A stretch of DNA of 64,000 nucleotides from Brevundimonas sp. 357 (GTDB lineage: Bacteria > Pseudomonadota > Alphaproteobacteria > Caulobacterales > Caulobacteraceae), in contig NZ_RHWX01000001.1 in the NCBI RefSeq assembly GCF_003938605.1, positions 282,668 to 346,667 of the forward strand, read 5' to 3'. Numbering within the stretch: the stretch's first letter is position 1; every line of letters starts with the position of its first letter. The notes beneath the pieces are model-generated. The model did no database searches. It saw only the letters and a program-made list of their open reading frames with translations, and was not told the DNA's origin. This document shows, piece by piece, positions 54,109 through 62,003 of the stretch. Position numbers and translations under genes: made by a program.

Positions 54109-54542
54109 AGGCGTTCGTTTATGCAGCCCTTGCCGCAGGTCTCTTGGCCATCAGCGGCTGTGCATCAGCACCCGCGCGGACGCCCGGCTCCTATGTCAGC
54201 CAAAGCGAGCCTGTGTTCCTGATCACCGAGGCTCAAGCTGATCGGATTCTCGTGGACGCCATGAACGTAGAGTTCGGCAGCGATCCTATCGTGCGCGTCG
54301 AACACCCGAACAAGGGCTATCAGGCCACGATCAAGTTCCTGTTCGACAGCCACCAGATCGTCGCCACCATGGTGCCGTCCAGGGGGCGCTCTGGTGATGG
54401 CTCTGTGCAGGACGGCTACTACTTCAGCGTCACGCACAGCGGGACCATGCCGCTCTCGGGCATGTCGCGATCCAAGCGCCTGAGAGAACGGCTTTCTCAG
54501 GCCGCCACGGCTCTGTCGCCAAGCGTCCCTGCGGCAAGGTAA
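54105..54542 (+). CDS. Lipoprotein, 145 aa
   Basis: MKAFVYAALAAGLLAISGCA carries a signal peptide and lipobox (ISGC). The mature domain has SEPVFLITEAQADRILVDAM, RVEHPNKGYQATIKFLFDSH and DGYYFSVTHSGTMPLSGM: a beta-rich small domain, unassigned. Translationally coupled to the 103-aa lipoprotein. A terminator follows at 54677. Confidence 0.8.
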   Translation: MKAFVYAALAAGLLAISGCASAPARTPGSYVSQSEPVFLITEAQADRILVDAMNVEFGSDPIVRVEHPNKGYQATIKFLFDSHQIVATMVPSRGRSGDGSVQDGYYFSVTHSGTMPLSGMSRSKRLRERLSQAATALSPSVPAAR

Positions 54543-54676
54543 GAGGTCGGGCCGATCTGCATGAAGGCTGCCTCGCCCTTCCTCCGTCTGCGAGGCCGGG
54601 AAGTCCTGGCTCTTCATAGACTTTGAGCCCGTTCACTACGCCCGCCTGAGGGCCTCTCAAACTTCAACATCACCGA

Positions 54677-54706
54677 CCCCCGTGGCCACGCGCTGCGGGG
54701 GTTTTT
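54677..54706 (+). terminator. Intrinsic terminator
   Basis: CCCCCG and CGGGGG flank a 13-base loop (54677-54701), followed by TTTTT. It closes the lipoprotein pair and lies 27 bases before the next start (54733). Confidence 0.8.
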
Positions 54707-54732
54707 CTATGCCCGGAAAGGCTATCCAGACC

Positions 54733-55128
54733 ATGCTTTCGCTCACGGACCGCGACGCCGTAACGGCCGCGCTCACAGACCCTGCGCTTGACCCCGACCT
54801 ACGCGCCCTGATCGGCCTACGGGTCTGGCAGGTGGACACCGACCGTAGGCGTCCCTTGAAGGACATCCTGCAGATCGTGGTCGTCCAGCCCGGCGATCCA
54901 GCCGAGGTGATCCATGACGCCGTCGGCTATCCGATCTGCTGGGACCAGGCCGAACAGCCCGGCTGGGAGTGGTTCAACGACCACGGCTCATGGTTCGAGC
55001 TGGCCTACGTCCTGACCGACGACTTCGGGATGCTGGTTTTCGTACCCGACCACCCCGAGACGAACTACACCCTCCGCTTCAACTGCCTTGGCGTCGCTGA
55101 TCGACCACCAGCCGCCGACAAGATCTGA
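54733..55128 (+). CDS. Unknown protein, 131 aa (paralogue of the 55227 gene)
   Basis: MLSLTDRDAVTAALTDPALD then PDLRALIGLRVWQVDTDRRR, and further on IVVVQPGDPAEVIHDAVGYP and WFNDHGSWFELAYVLTDDFG. The 55227 gene has the same plan (MLCLNTLAEVANALSDPDLD, DPDLRRLLARQGW, HGLWFEIV). I do not recognise the family, though proteins of this kind occur on alphaproteobacterial plasmids and islands. Longer frames at 54682 or 54709 would start inside or just after the terminator, so I chose 54733. Confidence 0.75.
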   Translation: MLSLTDRDAVTAALTDPALDPDLRALIGLRVWQVDTDRRRPLKDILQIVVVQPGDPAEVIHDAVGYPICWDQAEQPGWEWFNDHGSWFELAYVLTDDFGMLVFVPDHPETNYTLRFNCLGVADRPPAADKI

Positions 55129-55171
55129 ACCACCACCGCCGAAAGGCGATCCGACCATCCATCCGACCCGA

Positions 55172-55204
55172 GCTCTCCGGCACTTCGCCCGAGGGCTTTT
55201 TTTT
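55172..55204 (+). terminator. Intrinsic terminator
   Basis: GCTCTCCGG pairs with CCCGAGGGC (one mismatch, one wobble) around CACTTCG, followed by eight T. It follows the first paralogue by 43 bases and precedes the second by 23. Confidence 0.75.
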
Positions 55205-55226
55205 ATGCCTGAAGGACACCTTCCCT

Positions 55227-55613
55227 ATGCTCTGCCTGAACACCCTTGCCGAGGTGGCGAACGCCCTGAGCGATCCAGACCTCGATCCCGACCTGCGTCG
55301 TCTTCTCGCTCGTCAGGGCTGGCGCTTCTACGGCCATCCAGAACACCATCCTGACGCCCGCCTGATCGTCATCCACGGCGGCGACACGCCGGATGTCATC
55401 AACACAGCCCTGGGGTTCGTCTTCACCGGCGACGATGCGGATGACCTTGCCTTCGACTGGGTAGAGGACCACGGCCTCTGGTTCGAGATCGTCATCACGC
55501 GCCCCTTGGGGTCGCCCGTTCGGCTGTTCGTCGAGAACGGGCCCGGTACCGAACTAGGCATCCACTACCGATGCCTTGCCTACTTCTGGAACGAGGAGGC
55601 GGACGGTCGATGA
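55227..55613 (+). CDS. Unknown protein, 128 aa (paralogue of the 54733 gene)
   Basis: MLCLNTLAEVANALSDPDLD and PDLRRLLARQGWRFYGHPEH open it; then LIVIHGGDTPDVINTALGFV, DLAFDWVEDHGLWFEIVITR and ELGIHYRCLAYFWNEE. It aligns over its full length with the 131-aa protein. An Asp/His-containing core (VEDHGLWFE) is shared and may be functional. It overlaps the next membrane-protein gene by 4 bases (ATGATG/TGA). Confidence 0.75.
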   Translation: MLCLNTLAEVANALSDPDLDPDLRRLLARQGWRFYGHPEHHPDARLIVIHGGDTPDVINTALGFVFTGDDADDLAFDWVEDHGLWFEIVITRPLGSPVRLFVENGPGTELGIHYRCLAYFWNEEADGR

Positions 55614-55903
55614 TGAACAAGCTTCTCCTGCTGCTCATCCTGGGCGTGGCCCTAGCCATTCTTAGGGTGGTCGCCATCGCCCTTGCGGCGCTGGTTCTGG
55701 TGACGCTGCTTGTCGCCTTCATCACGCGACCACGACAGACGCTAGCGTTCCTCGGCACCCTAGCGCTGTCAGCCCTCACTGTGGCCCAGCCGATCGCCTG
55801 TATTATTGCCGTGGCCACGGTTGCGGTCGTGGTGGTGGTCGTGACGGGACGGCGGCGAAGTTCGTCAGCGACCAAGCGCCTGATCACCAGCCCAAGGCGA
55901 TAA
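55610..55903 (+). CDS. Small membrane protein, 97 aa
   Basis: Two long hydrophobic helices (KLLLLLILGVALAILRVVAI and beyond, residues ~4-42; TLAFLGTLALSALTVAQPIA and beyond, ~47-78) and a basic tail GRRRSSSATKRLITSPRR. No known domain. Translationally coupled to the 128-aa gene. The very Leu/Val/Ala-rich helices suggest a simple inner-membrane hairpin. Confidence 0.75.
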   Translation: MMNKLLLLLILGVALAILRVVAIALAALVLVTLLVAFITRPRQTLAFLGTLALSALTVAQPIACIIAVATVAVVVVVVTGRRRSSSATKRLITSPRR

Positions 55904-55957
55904 GCATCAGCGGGGATAGGGATGGATACCATCATCCTATGTCCCCGCCAGCCCCGC

Positions 55958-56278
55958 CTAAAGCTTCGGCACCTTGATATCTTTGGCTGAGATCGGGCTC
56001 TTGATCGTAACCACCTTGTCGGGTCCGTCTCGTGCCGTCCGCAATAGGTCTAGAATCTGTTCGGCCACGGGTAGGAAATCCTCCCCCGCTTCTGTGAGCT
56101 GAACAGGCCAGACGTTATCCGCCACCAGCGGACGGTAAAGGCCCCCGCTGAGCCAACGTTCGAGCTTCTGGATGTGCTTTGTCACCGTGGCTTGGCTCAC
56201 GCCCATCTCAGCGGCGGCGGCTGTTCGCTTTTTGGATCGAGCGGTCCGAACGAAGGCTTCCAACCAACTCAGGCGCAT
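55958..56278 (-). CDS. LysR-type DNA-binding domain protein, short
   Basis: A 106-residue protein holding only the LysR winged helix: LSWLEAFVRTARSKKRTAAA, AEMGVSQATVTKHIQKLERW (recognition helix), and LTEAGEDFLPVAEQILDLL. The whole effector domain of ~200 residues is missing; the end KSPISAKDIKVPKL looks like a real short C-terminus rather than a cut. The start at 56278 fits; a longer frame to 56389 adds unlikely residues. It is divergent from the replication gene and may regulate it. Confidence 0.75.
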   Translation of the reverse strand: MRLSWLEAFVRTARSKKRTAAAAEMGVSQATVTKHIQKLERWLSGGLYRPLVADNVWPVQLTEAGEDFLPVAEQILDLLRTARDGPDKVVTIKSPISAKDIKVPKL

Positions 56279-56393
56279 GGCCTCGAACCCGGCCTCCCCC
56301 TTTTCCCCTTTTTGGTCCACGGCCGCGCCTCTCGATTCGCCAAATCCTGCCTCTGGATAGCTCGATCCGAAAAATAATGGGCATGCCATTTTG

Positions 56394-56406
56394 GCAATGT
56401 CCTCGC
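56394..56406. promoter_or_regulatory. Palindrome between the LysR-like and replication genes
   Basis: TGCCA-TTT-TGGCA, a perfect inverted repeat, 116 bases ahead of the LysR-like start and 151 before the 56557 start. It has the form of a LysR-type T-N11-A site. The gap 56279-56556 holds no other gene. Confidence 0.45.
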
Positions 56407-56556
56407 CAACGCACGTAACTCAATACCCAGCGCTTGCCGGAAAGCATTACTCAGGATCGCGATCTATACATCCAAAAAATCTGCCCCGATAACTTCATCA
56501 ACGACAGAAACACCGGTCGTTTCCACAAGAAACAAAGTTAGAGGAATTTCCGACGC

Positions 56557-58389
56557 ATGGACCCTAAGAAGATACGCATCCACAAGATACAACAAATACA
56601 CAAAGAAGAGGCGCAGAAACCCCGAACCACCGACACCAAAAGCGAACACTTGTACGATGGAGATGGCGTCTTCACGCCCGCGCCAACCGTCAATCCGACA
56701 GTGCAAGCCATGACGGGCTCCAATCTATACCTCGAAGGCCTTGGAGACGGCCGTCACCGCGTCACCTGCCCTTGGGCAAATGAACACCTTCCGACCGACG
56801 GCAGCGACGCGGTTTACGCGGAGCCAGACACCGATCATGAGATCGGTCAGTTCAACTGCGCTCACCACCATCCCGAGGCCCGAACAGTAGCGCACCTTGT
56901 AGATCACCTTGGCCTCAGCCCTGCAGCGGCAAGAGCCAAGCCTCGTGTTCGCCTGCACGACGGACAGTCTCATCGTGTGGCCGTCGGCAGCGAACGCCTC
57001 TTGGCTGACGAAGGCTCATATTTTCATACAGGCGGCCCGATTGTTCGGATTAAGCGCGACGGAGAGAGGGCTTCGGTAGAGCTGGTCAATGACCACACGT
57101 TGACGGCCGTCTTGGCGGACAGGGCTTATTGGGAAAGGAAGGGGCGCGGAAACGACTGGACGCGATGCGACCCGCCCCCTCACGTCGTTAGGGCCGTACG
57201 ACTTGGTCAAGACCGCCCCCATCTCCTCAACCTGTCCGGACTCGCCCACCAACCCTTCTACGGGGCGGACGGCTCGCTGGTAACCACGCCTGGGTATGAC
57301 GAAGGCACTGGTCTCTACGCGACTTTCAATCGTGCAGATTTCACCCTGAAGGATCCCACCAGAGAAGAGGCAATATATGCTCTCGACTATCTGAAATGGC
57401 TCCTGAGAGAGTTCTTCTTCGTCTCCGAGAAAGACATGGCCGCTGCACTTTCAGCCATTCTTACCGCAGCCGTCAGACCGACACTCGATCAGGCTCCTGC
57501 CTTCAACATTTCAGCTACACAATCAGGCAGCGGAAAAAGCCACCTCGCCAAGCTCATCGTGCTGGTCGCCACGCCCGATGAAGCCTTCAACACGACCTAC
57601 CCGGAGAAAGACGAGGAGGCGAAAAAGGTTCTTCTGGCGATGCTGCTGCAAAAGCCGTCGGCGATCGTGTTTGACGACATGCAGGGCAGTTGGAAACCCC
57701 TCGGCCCCCTTAATCGGGCACTTACCAGCGCCACGACGACCGAGCGTATTCTCGGTTCAAGCCAAACTGCGACTGCCCGCACCAACACCCTTATCCTGGG
57801 CACCGGCAATGGCACAGAACCCGAGGGGGATATGCGTCGACGGGTGGTGTCAATCTATCTTGACCCGAAGGGGAAGAAGGCTGCGCTGCATCGGTATAGC
57901 AAGGACGAACCTGTATCGCATGCGCGGAAAAATCGCGGTTCAGTCGTTGTCGCGGCCCTGACAATCATCGAAGCTTTCAGGGCCGCCGGGCAACCGTTTG
58001 CTGAGGTGCCTCCGATCGGCACCTTCGAGGAGTGGTCAGCCAAGTGTCGGCACCCTCTTATTTGGCTTGGCGAACCCGATCCGGCCGAGAGCCTGATCGA
58101 ACAGGTACGCCAAGACCCCGATGGGGACCTGTTAGAGGAACTTCTGGATATCTGGTCGGACCTCTTCGGAACCCGATCCGTCACGGTCAGGAAGGTCATT
58201 GAAAAGACCGCTGAGCGCCCGGATCTTCTGGACGTGCTTGCAGACCTCAATTTGCTTGATGGCCGCACCGTCAATCCTGGAAGATTCGGTTGGTATCTGA
58301 AAAAGAACCGAGGCCGTCGTGTCGGCTGTTTCCGCATCGAACCCGGTGAGAGCCTGGAGCGGCGGTCTTGGCGGGTCATCATCAACTGA
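56557..58389 (+). CDS. Primase-like zinc finger/D5-like ATPase replication protein
   Basis: A 610-residue protein. Residues ~70-115 look like a primase-type zinc finger (RVTCPWANEHLP and FNCAHHHPEARTVAHLV). Around residue 325 starts an ATPase: ISATQSGSGKSHLAKLIVLV (Walker A), SAIVFDDMQGSW (Walker B), and TGNGTEPEGDMRRRVVSIYL with the arginine finger-like RRR. This matches the phage/plasmid superfamily 3-like primase-helicases used by satellites and integrative elements for their own replication. The start at 56557 (MDPKKIRIHKIQQ) is basic. It is between the LysR-like gene and int. Confidence 0.75.
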   Translation: MDPKKIRIHKIQQIHKEEAQKPRTTDTKSEHLYDGDGVFTPAPTVNPTVQAMTGSNLYLEGLGDGRHRVTCPWANEHLPTDGSDAVYAEPDTDHEIGQFNCAHHHPEARTVAHLVDHLGLSPAAARAKPRVRLHDGQSHRVAVGSERLLADEGSYFHTGGPIVRIKRDGERASVELVNDHTLTAVLADRAYWERKGRGNDWTRCDPPPHVVRAVRLGQDRPHLLNLSGLAHQPFYGADGSLVTTPGYDEGTGLYATFNRADFTLKDPTREEAIYALDYLKWLLREFFFVSEKDMAAALSAILTAAVRPTLDQAPAFNISATQSGSGKSHLAKLIVLVATPDEAFNTTYPEKDEEAKKVLLAMLLQKPSAIVFDDMQGSWKPLGPLNRALTSATTTERILGSSQTATARTNTLILGTGNGTEPEGDMRRRVVSIYLDPKGKKAALHRYSKDEPVSHARKNRGSVVVAALTIIEAFRAAGQPFAEVPPIGTFEEWSAKCRHPLIWLGEPDPAESLIEQVRQDPDGDLLEELLDIWSDLFGTRSVTVRKVIEKTAERPDLLDVLADLNLLDGRTVNPGRFGWYLKKNRGRRVGCFRIEPGESLERRSWRVIIN

Positions 58390-58432
58390 CGCCGTAGGTA
58401 TCCGCCCCCGAACCCCACACTGAAAAGGTGGG

Positions 58433-58461
58433 AAAAGGGGGTCCCCTATCACCCCTTTTTT
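58433..58461. terminator. Bidirectional terminator-like hairpin
   Basis: AAAAGGGG pairs perfectly with CCCCTTTT around an 11-base loop, followed by TT. It lies 44 bases after the replication gene stop. Confidence 0.75.
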
Positions 58462-58469
58462 GAACTTGG

Positions 58470-58650
58470 CCCGCCTCTCTCGGCGCGCGCCCAAACGCGG
58501 CCCCCTGAGGCCCGCTCCGGGTCCCCATGGCCCGGCTATCCCCGCCCCCGACGCGTGGCCCCTGCGGCCGCCTCTGGGGCCTCGCGGGCCTGACCCGCTC
58601 CAGACCACCCCACCCCTACCGACCGCCTCCCCGGCGGCCTGACGGCGCTC
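58470..58650. other. C-rich, G-poor strand-biased spacer before int
   Basis: On the plus strand this ~180-base stretch is dominated by C runs (GGCCCCCTGAGGCCC, CCCCGCCCCCGACG, CCACCCCACCCCTACC) with short GGCC-type palindromes. No ORF with coding character crosses it. It separates the replication gene from the integrase and could hold the element's origin; no iteron array is plain. Confidence 0.45.
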
Positions 58651-58686
58651 GCCCGTCGATCCCCTAAACATGCAAGGAGACTACCC

Positions 58687-59838
58687 ATGCCTAAAGCCCA
58701 CCTGACTCAGGCCTTCGTCGCCAACGCCGGTTGCGAGGTCGGCAAGAAGAAGACCGACTGGTACGACACCATCGTCACCGGCTTCGTGCTGGAATGCCGC
58801 TGCACCGGCGGGAAGACCTACTATCTGCGGTATCAGGATCAGGCTGGCGGCCAGAAGCAGCACAAGATCGGCGGCTTCAACGACGTCACCTTCGCCGCCG
58901 CCAAAAAGAAGGCTCAGCAGCTGCGGTCAGAGGTGGTGATGGGCGGCGACCCCGGCGCGAAGAAGGCGCTGGCGAAGTCGATCCCCCTCTATAGTGAGCT
59001 GGCGGCCAAACACCTCGCCTTCGCCAAGGACCAGAAGTCGTACGCCGATATTGAAAGCTGCATGCGGGTCCACATCATCCCGAAGTGGGGAAAGACACGC
59101 CTGACCGACATCAACAGCCGGTCCGTGGCCCAATGGCTGAGCGAAAAGCGGGCGTCGGGCTTGGCTCCGGCGTCAGTGGAAAAGCTAAGGGTGTTGCTCG
59201 GGCGTTCCTACGTCCTTGGCGCCAGCTGGGACATTCCGGGTACGGAAAGGAACCCGACACGCGGCATCCCCCGCGCACCTCTGAACAACGGTCGAGAACG
59301 CTTCCTGTCGGCCGAGGAGGCGGCCCGACTGAGGGAGGCGGTGGCGGCATCCCAGAACACTCAGCTTCAGCACATTGTCGGCCTACTGCTCCTCACAGGG
59401 GCACGGCTGAGGGAACTGCTGGACGCCCGATGGGAGAATGTCGATGTCGAGCGCCGGTCGTGGTTCATTCCGACCAGCAAGACCGGAAAGTCTCGCTACG
59501 TTCCGCTTTCGACGGCCGCCTTGGCGATCATCGAGGAACTGCCGCGCTTCAAGGGCTGTCCTTGGTTGGTGCCGAACCCCGACACCCGCCTGCCCTTCGT
59601 GTCGATCAAGCACGGCTGGCAGAAGGCGATCGAGGTGGCGAAACTGCCCGGCCTGAGGCTGCATGACCTGCGCCACTCGGCGGCGTCCTTCATGGTCAAC
59701 AGCGGTGTGGATCTGTTCGCCGTCGGCAAGGTGCTGGGTCACGCCAGCTATCAATCGACCCAGCGGTACTCCCACCTGGCCAACGACACCCTGCTGAAGG
59801 CCGTCGAGGCCGGGGCGGCAAAGCAAGCCGCCGCCTAA
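58687..59838 (+). CDS. int: Tyrosine recombinase (integrase) of the island
   Basis: A 383-residue P4-type integrase. The N-terminal arm-binding domain (DUF4102) reads KAHLTQAFVANAGCEVGKKK and FVLECRCTGGKTYYLRYQDQ. A core-binding domain follows (residues ~100-180). The catalytic domain has Arg in LTGARLRELL (~236), HDLRHSAASF (~325), and GHASYQSTQRYSHL with the nucleophile Tyr near 360. The CAAGGAG site before the ATG is strong. It reads toward attR, about 3 kb away, and not next to the att site as in most P4-like islands. Confidence 0.95.
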   Translation: MPKAHLTQAFVANAGCEVGKKKTDWYDTIVTGFVLECRCTGGKTYYLRYQDQAGGQKQHKIGGFNDVTFAAAKKKAQQLRSEVVMGGDPGAKKALAKSIPLYSELAAKHLAFAKDQKSYADIESCMRVHIIPKWGKTRLTDINSRSVAQWLSEKRASGLAPASVEKLRVLLGRSYVLGASWDIPGTERNPTRGIPRAPLNNGRERFLSAEEAARLREAVAASQNTQLQHIVGLLLLTGARLRELLDARWENVDVERRSWFIPTSKTGKSRYVPLSTAALAIIEELPRFKGCPWLVPNPDTRLPFVSIKHGWQKAIEVAKLPGLRLHDLRHSAASFMVNSGVDLFAVGKVLGHASYQSTQRYSHLANDTLLKAVEAGAAKQAAA

Positions 59839-59842
59839 CCCC

Positions 59843-59900
59843 AAGCGCTCCACCCGCATCCTGGCATCACGTCGGGGTGCGGGTGGGCGCTTTATTTTTT
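59843..59900 (+). terminator. Intrinsic terminator of int
   Basis: AAGCGC-CCACCCGCA pairs with TGCGGGTGG-GCGCTT around a 19-base loop, ending in TATTTTTT. Nearly the same sequence recurs at 61034-61089. Confidence 0.85.
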
Positions 59901-59924
59901 CCAGTAGCGCGGAGTGCAGGAGAA

Positions 59925-60539
59925 CTAGACCGCCACTGATCGAGGAAATTCGTTCGCAGGTGCAGACATTGTTACGGACGCTTTGATTTCCGAGAAGTCC
60001 ATAATTCGGACGTAGGGAGCGAGCTCTCCGCTTACGGAATTGCTAGTACCGATCAAAGTGACTGATACGTTTTCATTCTCGACTAGATGCTGGATCACTT
60101 CGCTAAAGTCTCCATCACCTGCAATGAGATACAACTTGTTCCAAGCGCGTTTACTGAATGACCGCATAATATGAAACGAAAGACCCACATCGACAGCTTT
60201 CTGTGTCTTCGTGACATACTGATCGCCGGATACAGGATGTATGATTGGGCCTCCGCCCATATGTTTGGGCCATTCATGAGCTTTGCTTTGAAGCCAGTAT
60301 AATTTCACCCTCAACCCCGGGCCGCGGGGAGGAGGAGAGCTTAAAAACCGATGAAAGCCAGTCTGTCCAGCGGACGGCGGATCATTGTCGCAATCAAAAT
60401 AATATGCGTCCCCCACGACCTCTCCAGCGTCTTCTTCTATATGCCGGCGCAGAAGCGCGTAATCCAAACGGTCGCGACCGGCCACAGACTGCCAAGTCTT
60501 GCTCGCATAACCCCCGTCTACAAACCAAGCTGTGGTCAT
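59925..60539 (-). CDS. NYN-domain (LabA/PIN-like) protein
   Basis: A 204-residue NYN-domain protein: TTAWFVDGGYASKTW (first Asp), DYALLRRHIEEDAGEVV, YYFDCDN, KAVDVGLSFHIMR and YLIAGDGDFSEVIQHLVEN (second metal Asp pair), with VSVTLIGTSNSVSGELA after. NYN proteins are PIN-fold, Mg-dependent RNases or RNA-binding proteins. The acidic residues expected for catalysis are present. It is convergent to int and lies inside the stretch framed by int's terminator and its copy at 61034. A role in RNA cleavage during defence is possible but unproven. Confidence 0.82.
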   Translation of the reverse strand: MTTAWFVDGGYASKTWQSVAGRDRLDYALLRRHIEEDAGEVVGDAYYFDCDNDPPSAGQTGFHRFLSSPPPRGPGLRVKLYWLQSKAHEWPKHMGGGPIIHPVSGDQYVTKTQKAVDVGLSFHIMRSFSKRAWNKLYLIAGDGDFSEVIQHLVENENVSVTLIGTSNSVSGELAPYVRIMDFSEIKASVTMSAPANEFPRSVAV

Positions 60540-60591
60540 AAGATCCCCATAACAGTAAAAACATCGGCAAAGACGCCGCGCTGGTTTTTGA

Positions 60592-60855
60592 CTACTCGTC
60601 GTGCTCGTAGAAAACTGGGTTGTGCATCAGCACAATGTCCGTCTTGATTTCCACGAAGTGGAGCGGTTTTTCTTCAATCCAATGCAGTTCGGACGCCAGT
60701 TCGATCCATCGTTCCCGCACGTCCCGCCGGATACCGACTGTAAATCGGTCCTGATCATACCAGAGGGCCATTTGCCATTTCGGGATCACCGCCAGACCCT
60801 CGTAGGCTATCTTCTCCAGCAGCTGGTTCAGCTCGTTCTCATGCCGCTTCTTCAT
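60592..60855 (-). CDS. Small unknown protein, 87 aa
   Basis: MKKRHENELNQLLEKIAYEG then AVIPKWQMALWYDQDRFTVG and RRDVRERWIELASELHWIEE; the end is LHFVEIKTDIVLMHNPVFYE. A mixed charged/aromatic protein with no known family. I chose the ATG at 60855 for its GAGGGGACGAA site; an ATG at 60894 gives a longer, less likely N-terminus. A near-perfect 20-base palindrome lies upstream at 60892. Confidence 0.6.
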   Translation of the reverse strand: MKKRHENELNQLLEKIAYEGLAVIPKWQMALWYDQDRFTVGIRRDVRERWIELASELHWIEEKPLHFVEIKTDIVLMHNPVFYEHDE

Positions 60856-60891
60856 TTCGTCCCCTCCACGATCTCGAACAAGGCGGTCGCC

Positions 60892-60911
60892 CAATTAACG
60901 CTCGCTAATTG
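60892..60911. promoter_or_regulatory. Palindromic operator candidate
   Basis: CAATTAACGCTCGCTAATTG, an inverted repeat with two mismatches, 37 bases before the 60855 start. The core GCTAATTG resembles the AGTTAGCGC motif at both island ends. Confidence 0.45.
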
Positions 60912-60985
60912 TTTAATTCGTGTAACGTCATTAGTCCGCGCTAGTCAATCAAATAACACTATGTTGCGCTCGTGGCTCACACACT

Positions 60986-61090
60986 CTGAAGGCCGTGGAG
61001 GCGGCAGAGCCCAGCAGCCGGTGGCCTGAACCCAAGCGCCTCGCCCGCGTCCTGGCATCATGTAGGGGTGCGGGTGGGCGCTATTTTTTG
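60986..61090 (+). pseudogene. Relic of a second integrase 3' end plus terminator
   Basis: CTGAAGGCCGTGGAGGCGGC matches int's CTGAAGGCCGTCGAGGCCGG (59794), and the following TGA plus AAGCGCCTCGCCCGCGTC ... GCGGGTGGGCGCTATTTTTT copies int's terminator with scattered changes. Read in frame it gives TLKAVEAAEPSSRWPE against TLLKAVEAG in int. Weak similarity may begin near 60945. The rest of the 60856-61251 gap has no recognisable gene. Confidence 0.7.
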
Positions 61091-61251
61091 ATCGCCGACA
61101 ATCCTGAGCCTAGAGCGCCACCGTGAGAGAGCGGAGCGAAGGCACCTCATGCGGGTATTCGTCTCACAACCGACAGACGCATCCCCGCCGAGCTTCCAAC
61201 CTCCACCGAATCAAGCGAACTCCGGTTTCTCAAATGCGAAGGGAGTGAGAC

Positions 61252-61518
61252 GTGAAGCGCCTAAATCTCGGATATCTGTCAGCGGCTTGCTTGGTCCTGG
61301 GTGTAATCTGCCTGACCGTGGCGACTGGCTTCGACACCGCGCCTTCTGGCACGCACAACATAGGCTTGATGCAAGAACAGATGCTCTGGTCCAACTTTGC
61401 TAGCGTATCGCTAGTAATTGCAGCAGTTCTGTTCGTCGGCCATCATTTTGGGAAAAAACTCGAGTCAGTGATGGGCACACAGGGCACCGTCGAAGGACCG
61501 GGCCCACGCAATGAATAG
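61252..61518 (+). CDS. Small two-helix membrane protein, 88 aa
   Basis: Residues 6-25 (LGYLSAACLVLGVICLTVAT) and ~47-66 (WSNFASVSLVIAAVLFVGHH) are membrane helices. The loop carries a short HNIGLMQEQM. Start codon GTG at 61252 with GAAGGGAG before it. No known family. It overlaps the next lipoprotein gene by 8 bases. Confidence 0.7.
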   Translation: MKRLNLGYLSAACLVLGVICLTVATGFDTAPSGTHNIGLMQEQMLWSNFASVSLVIAAVLFVGHHFGKKLESVMGTQGTVEGPGPRNE

Positions 61519-61936
61519 CAGTGGCATTGCTGCGGTTTGCTCAACCCTAATTCTTTTCGGTTGCGGCCCCCATGGCACACCAGACCCACAGCCCCGTCCC
61601 CAAACTATCGCCGAGTATAATGCCGCTTTCGAGGCAGCTACAGGCGACCCTACTGAAATTCCCATGTTGCTGCGGGAGGCGAAATTGCGCGCGCTCGACA
61701 AGATGGGAGGGAAGGCAGGTCCAGAGGATTTCAAAGGCTCGCCTGATCAAGACCCCGCACTTATCCAGCGCTGGCGAGAGACTGGTATGGCTTACTTCAA
61801 CGCTCCGTTTGGCACGGTAGAGGAGCGAAGGGCTTGGGAAGCATATATGCGCGCGATTCATGATCCCCGCCTACTCGCGCAGTCACAAGATGTGAAACGC
61901 GAAGGGGAGCAGAAGAGGGAAGCGGCTGAATCCTGA
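61511..61936 (+). CDS. Small lipoprotein, 141 aa
   Basis: MNSSGIAAVCSTLILFGCGP has a signal peptide and a lipobox-like LFGC. The mature part is helical and charged: RPQTIAEYNAAFEAATGDPT, LREAKLRALDKMGGKAGPED, RRAWEAYMRAIHDPRLLAQS. No family recognised. Coexpressed with the 88-aa membrane protein. No cargo or partner is evident. Confidence 0.7.
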   Translation: MNSSGIAAVCSTLILFGCGPHGTPDPQPRPQTIAEYNAAFEAATGDPTEIPMLLREAKLRALDKMGGKAGPEDFKGSPDQDPALIQRWRETGMAYFNAPFGTVEERRAWEAYMRAIHDPRLLAQSQDVKREGEQKREAAES

Positions 61937-62003
61937 TCACACACAACTTCACGGGCGCTATATTTCGTACTGCGAAAGGTATTCATGACCGTATAAGGAC
62001 ATC

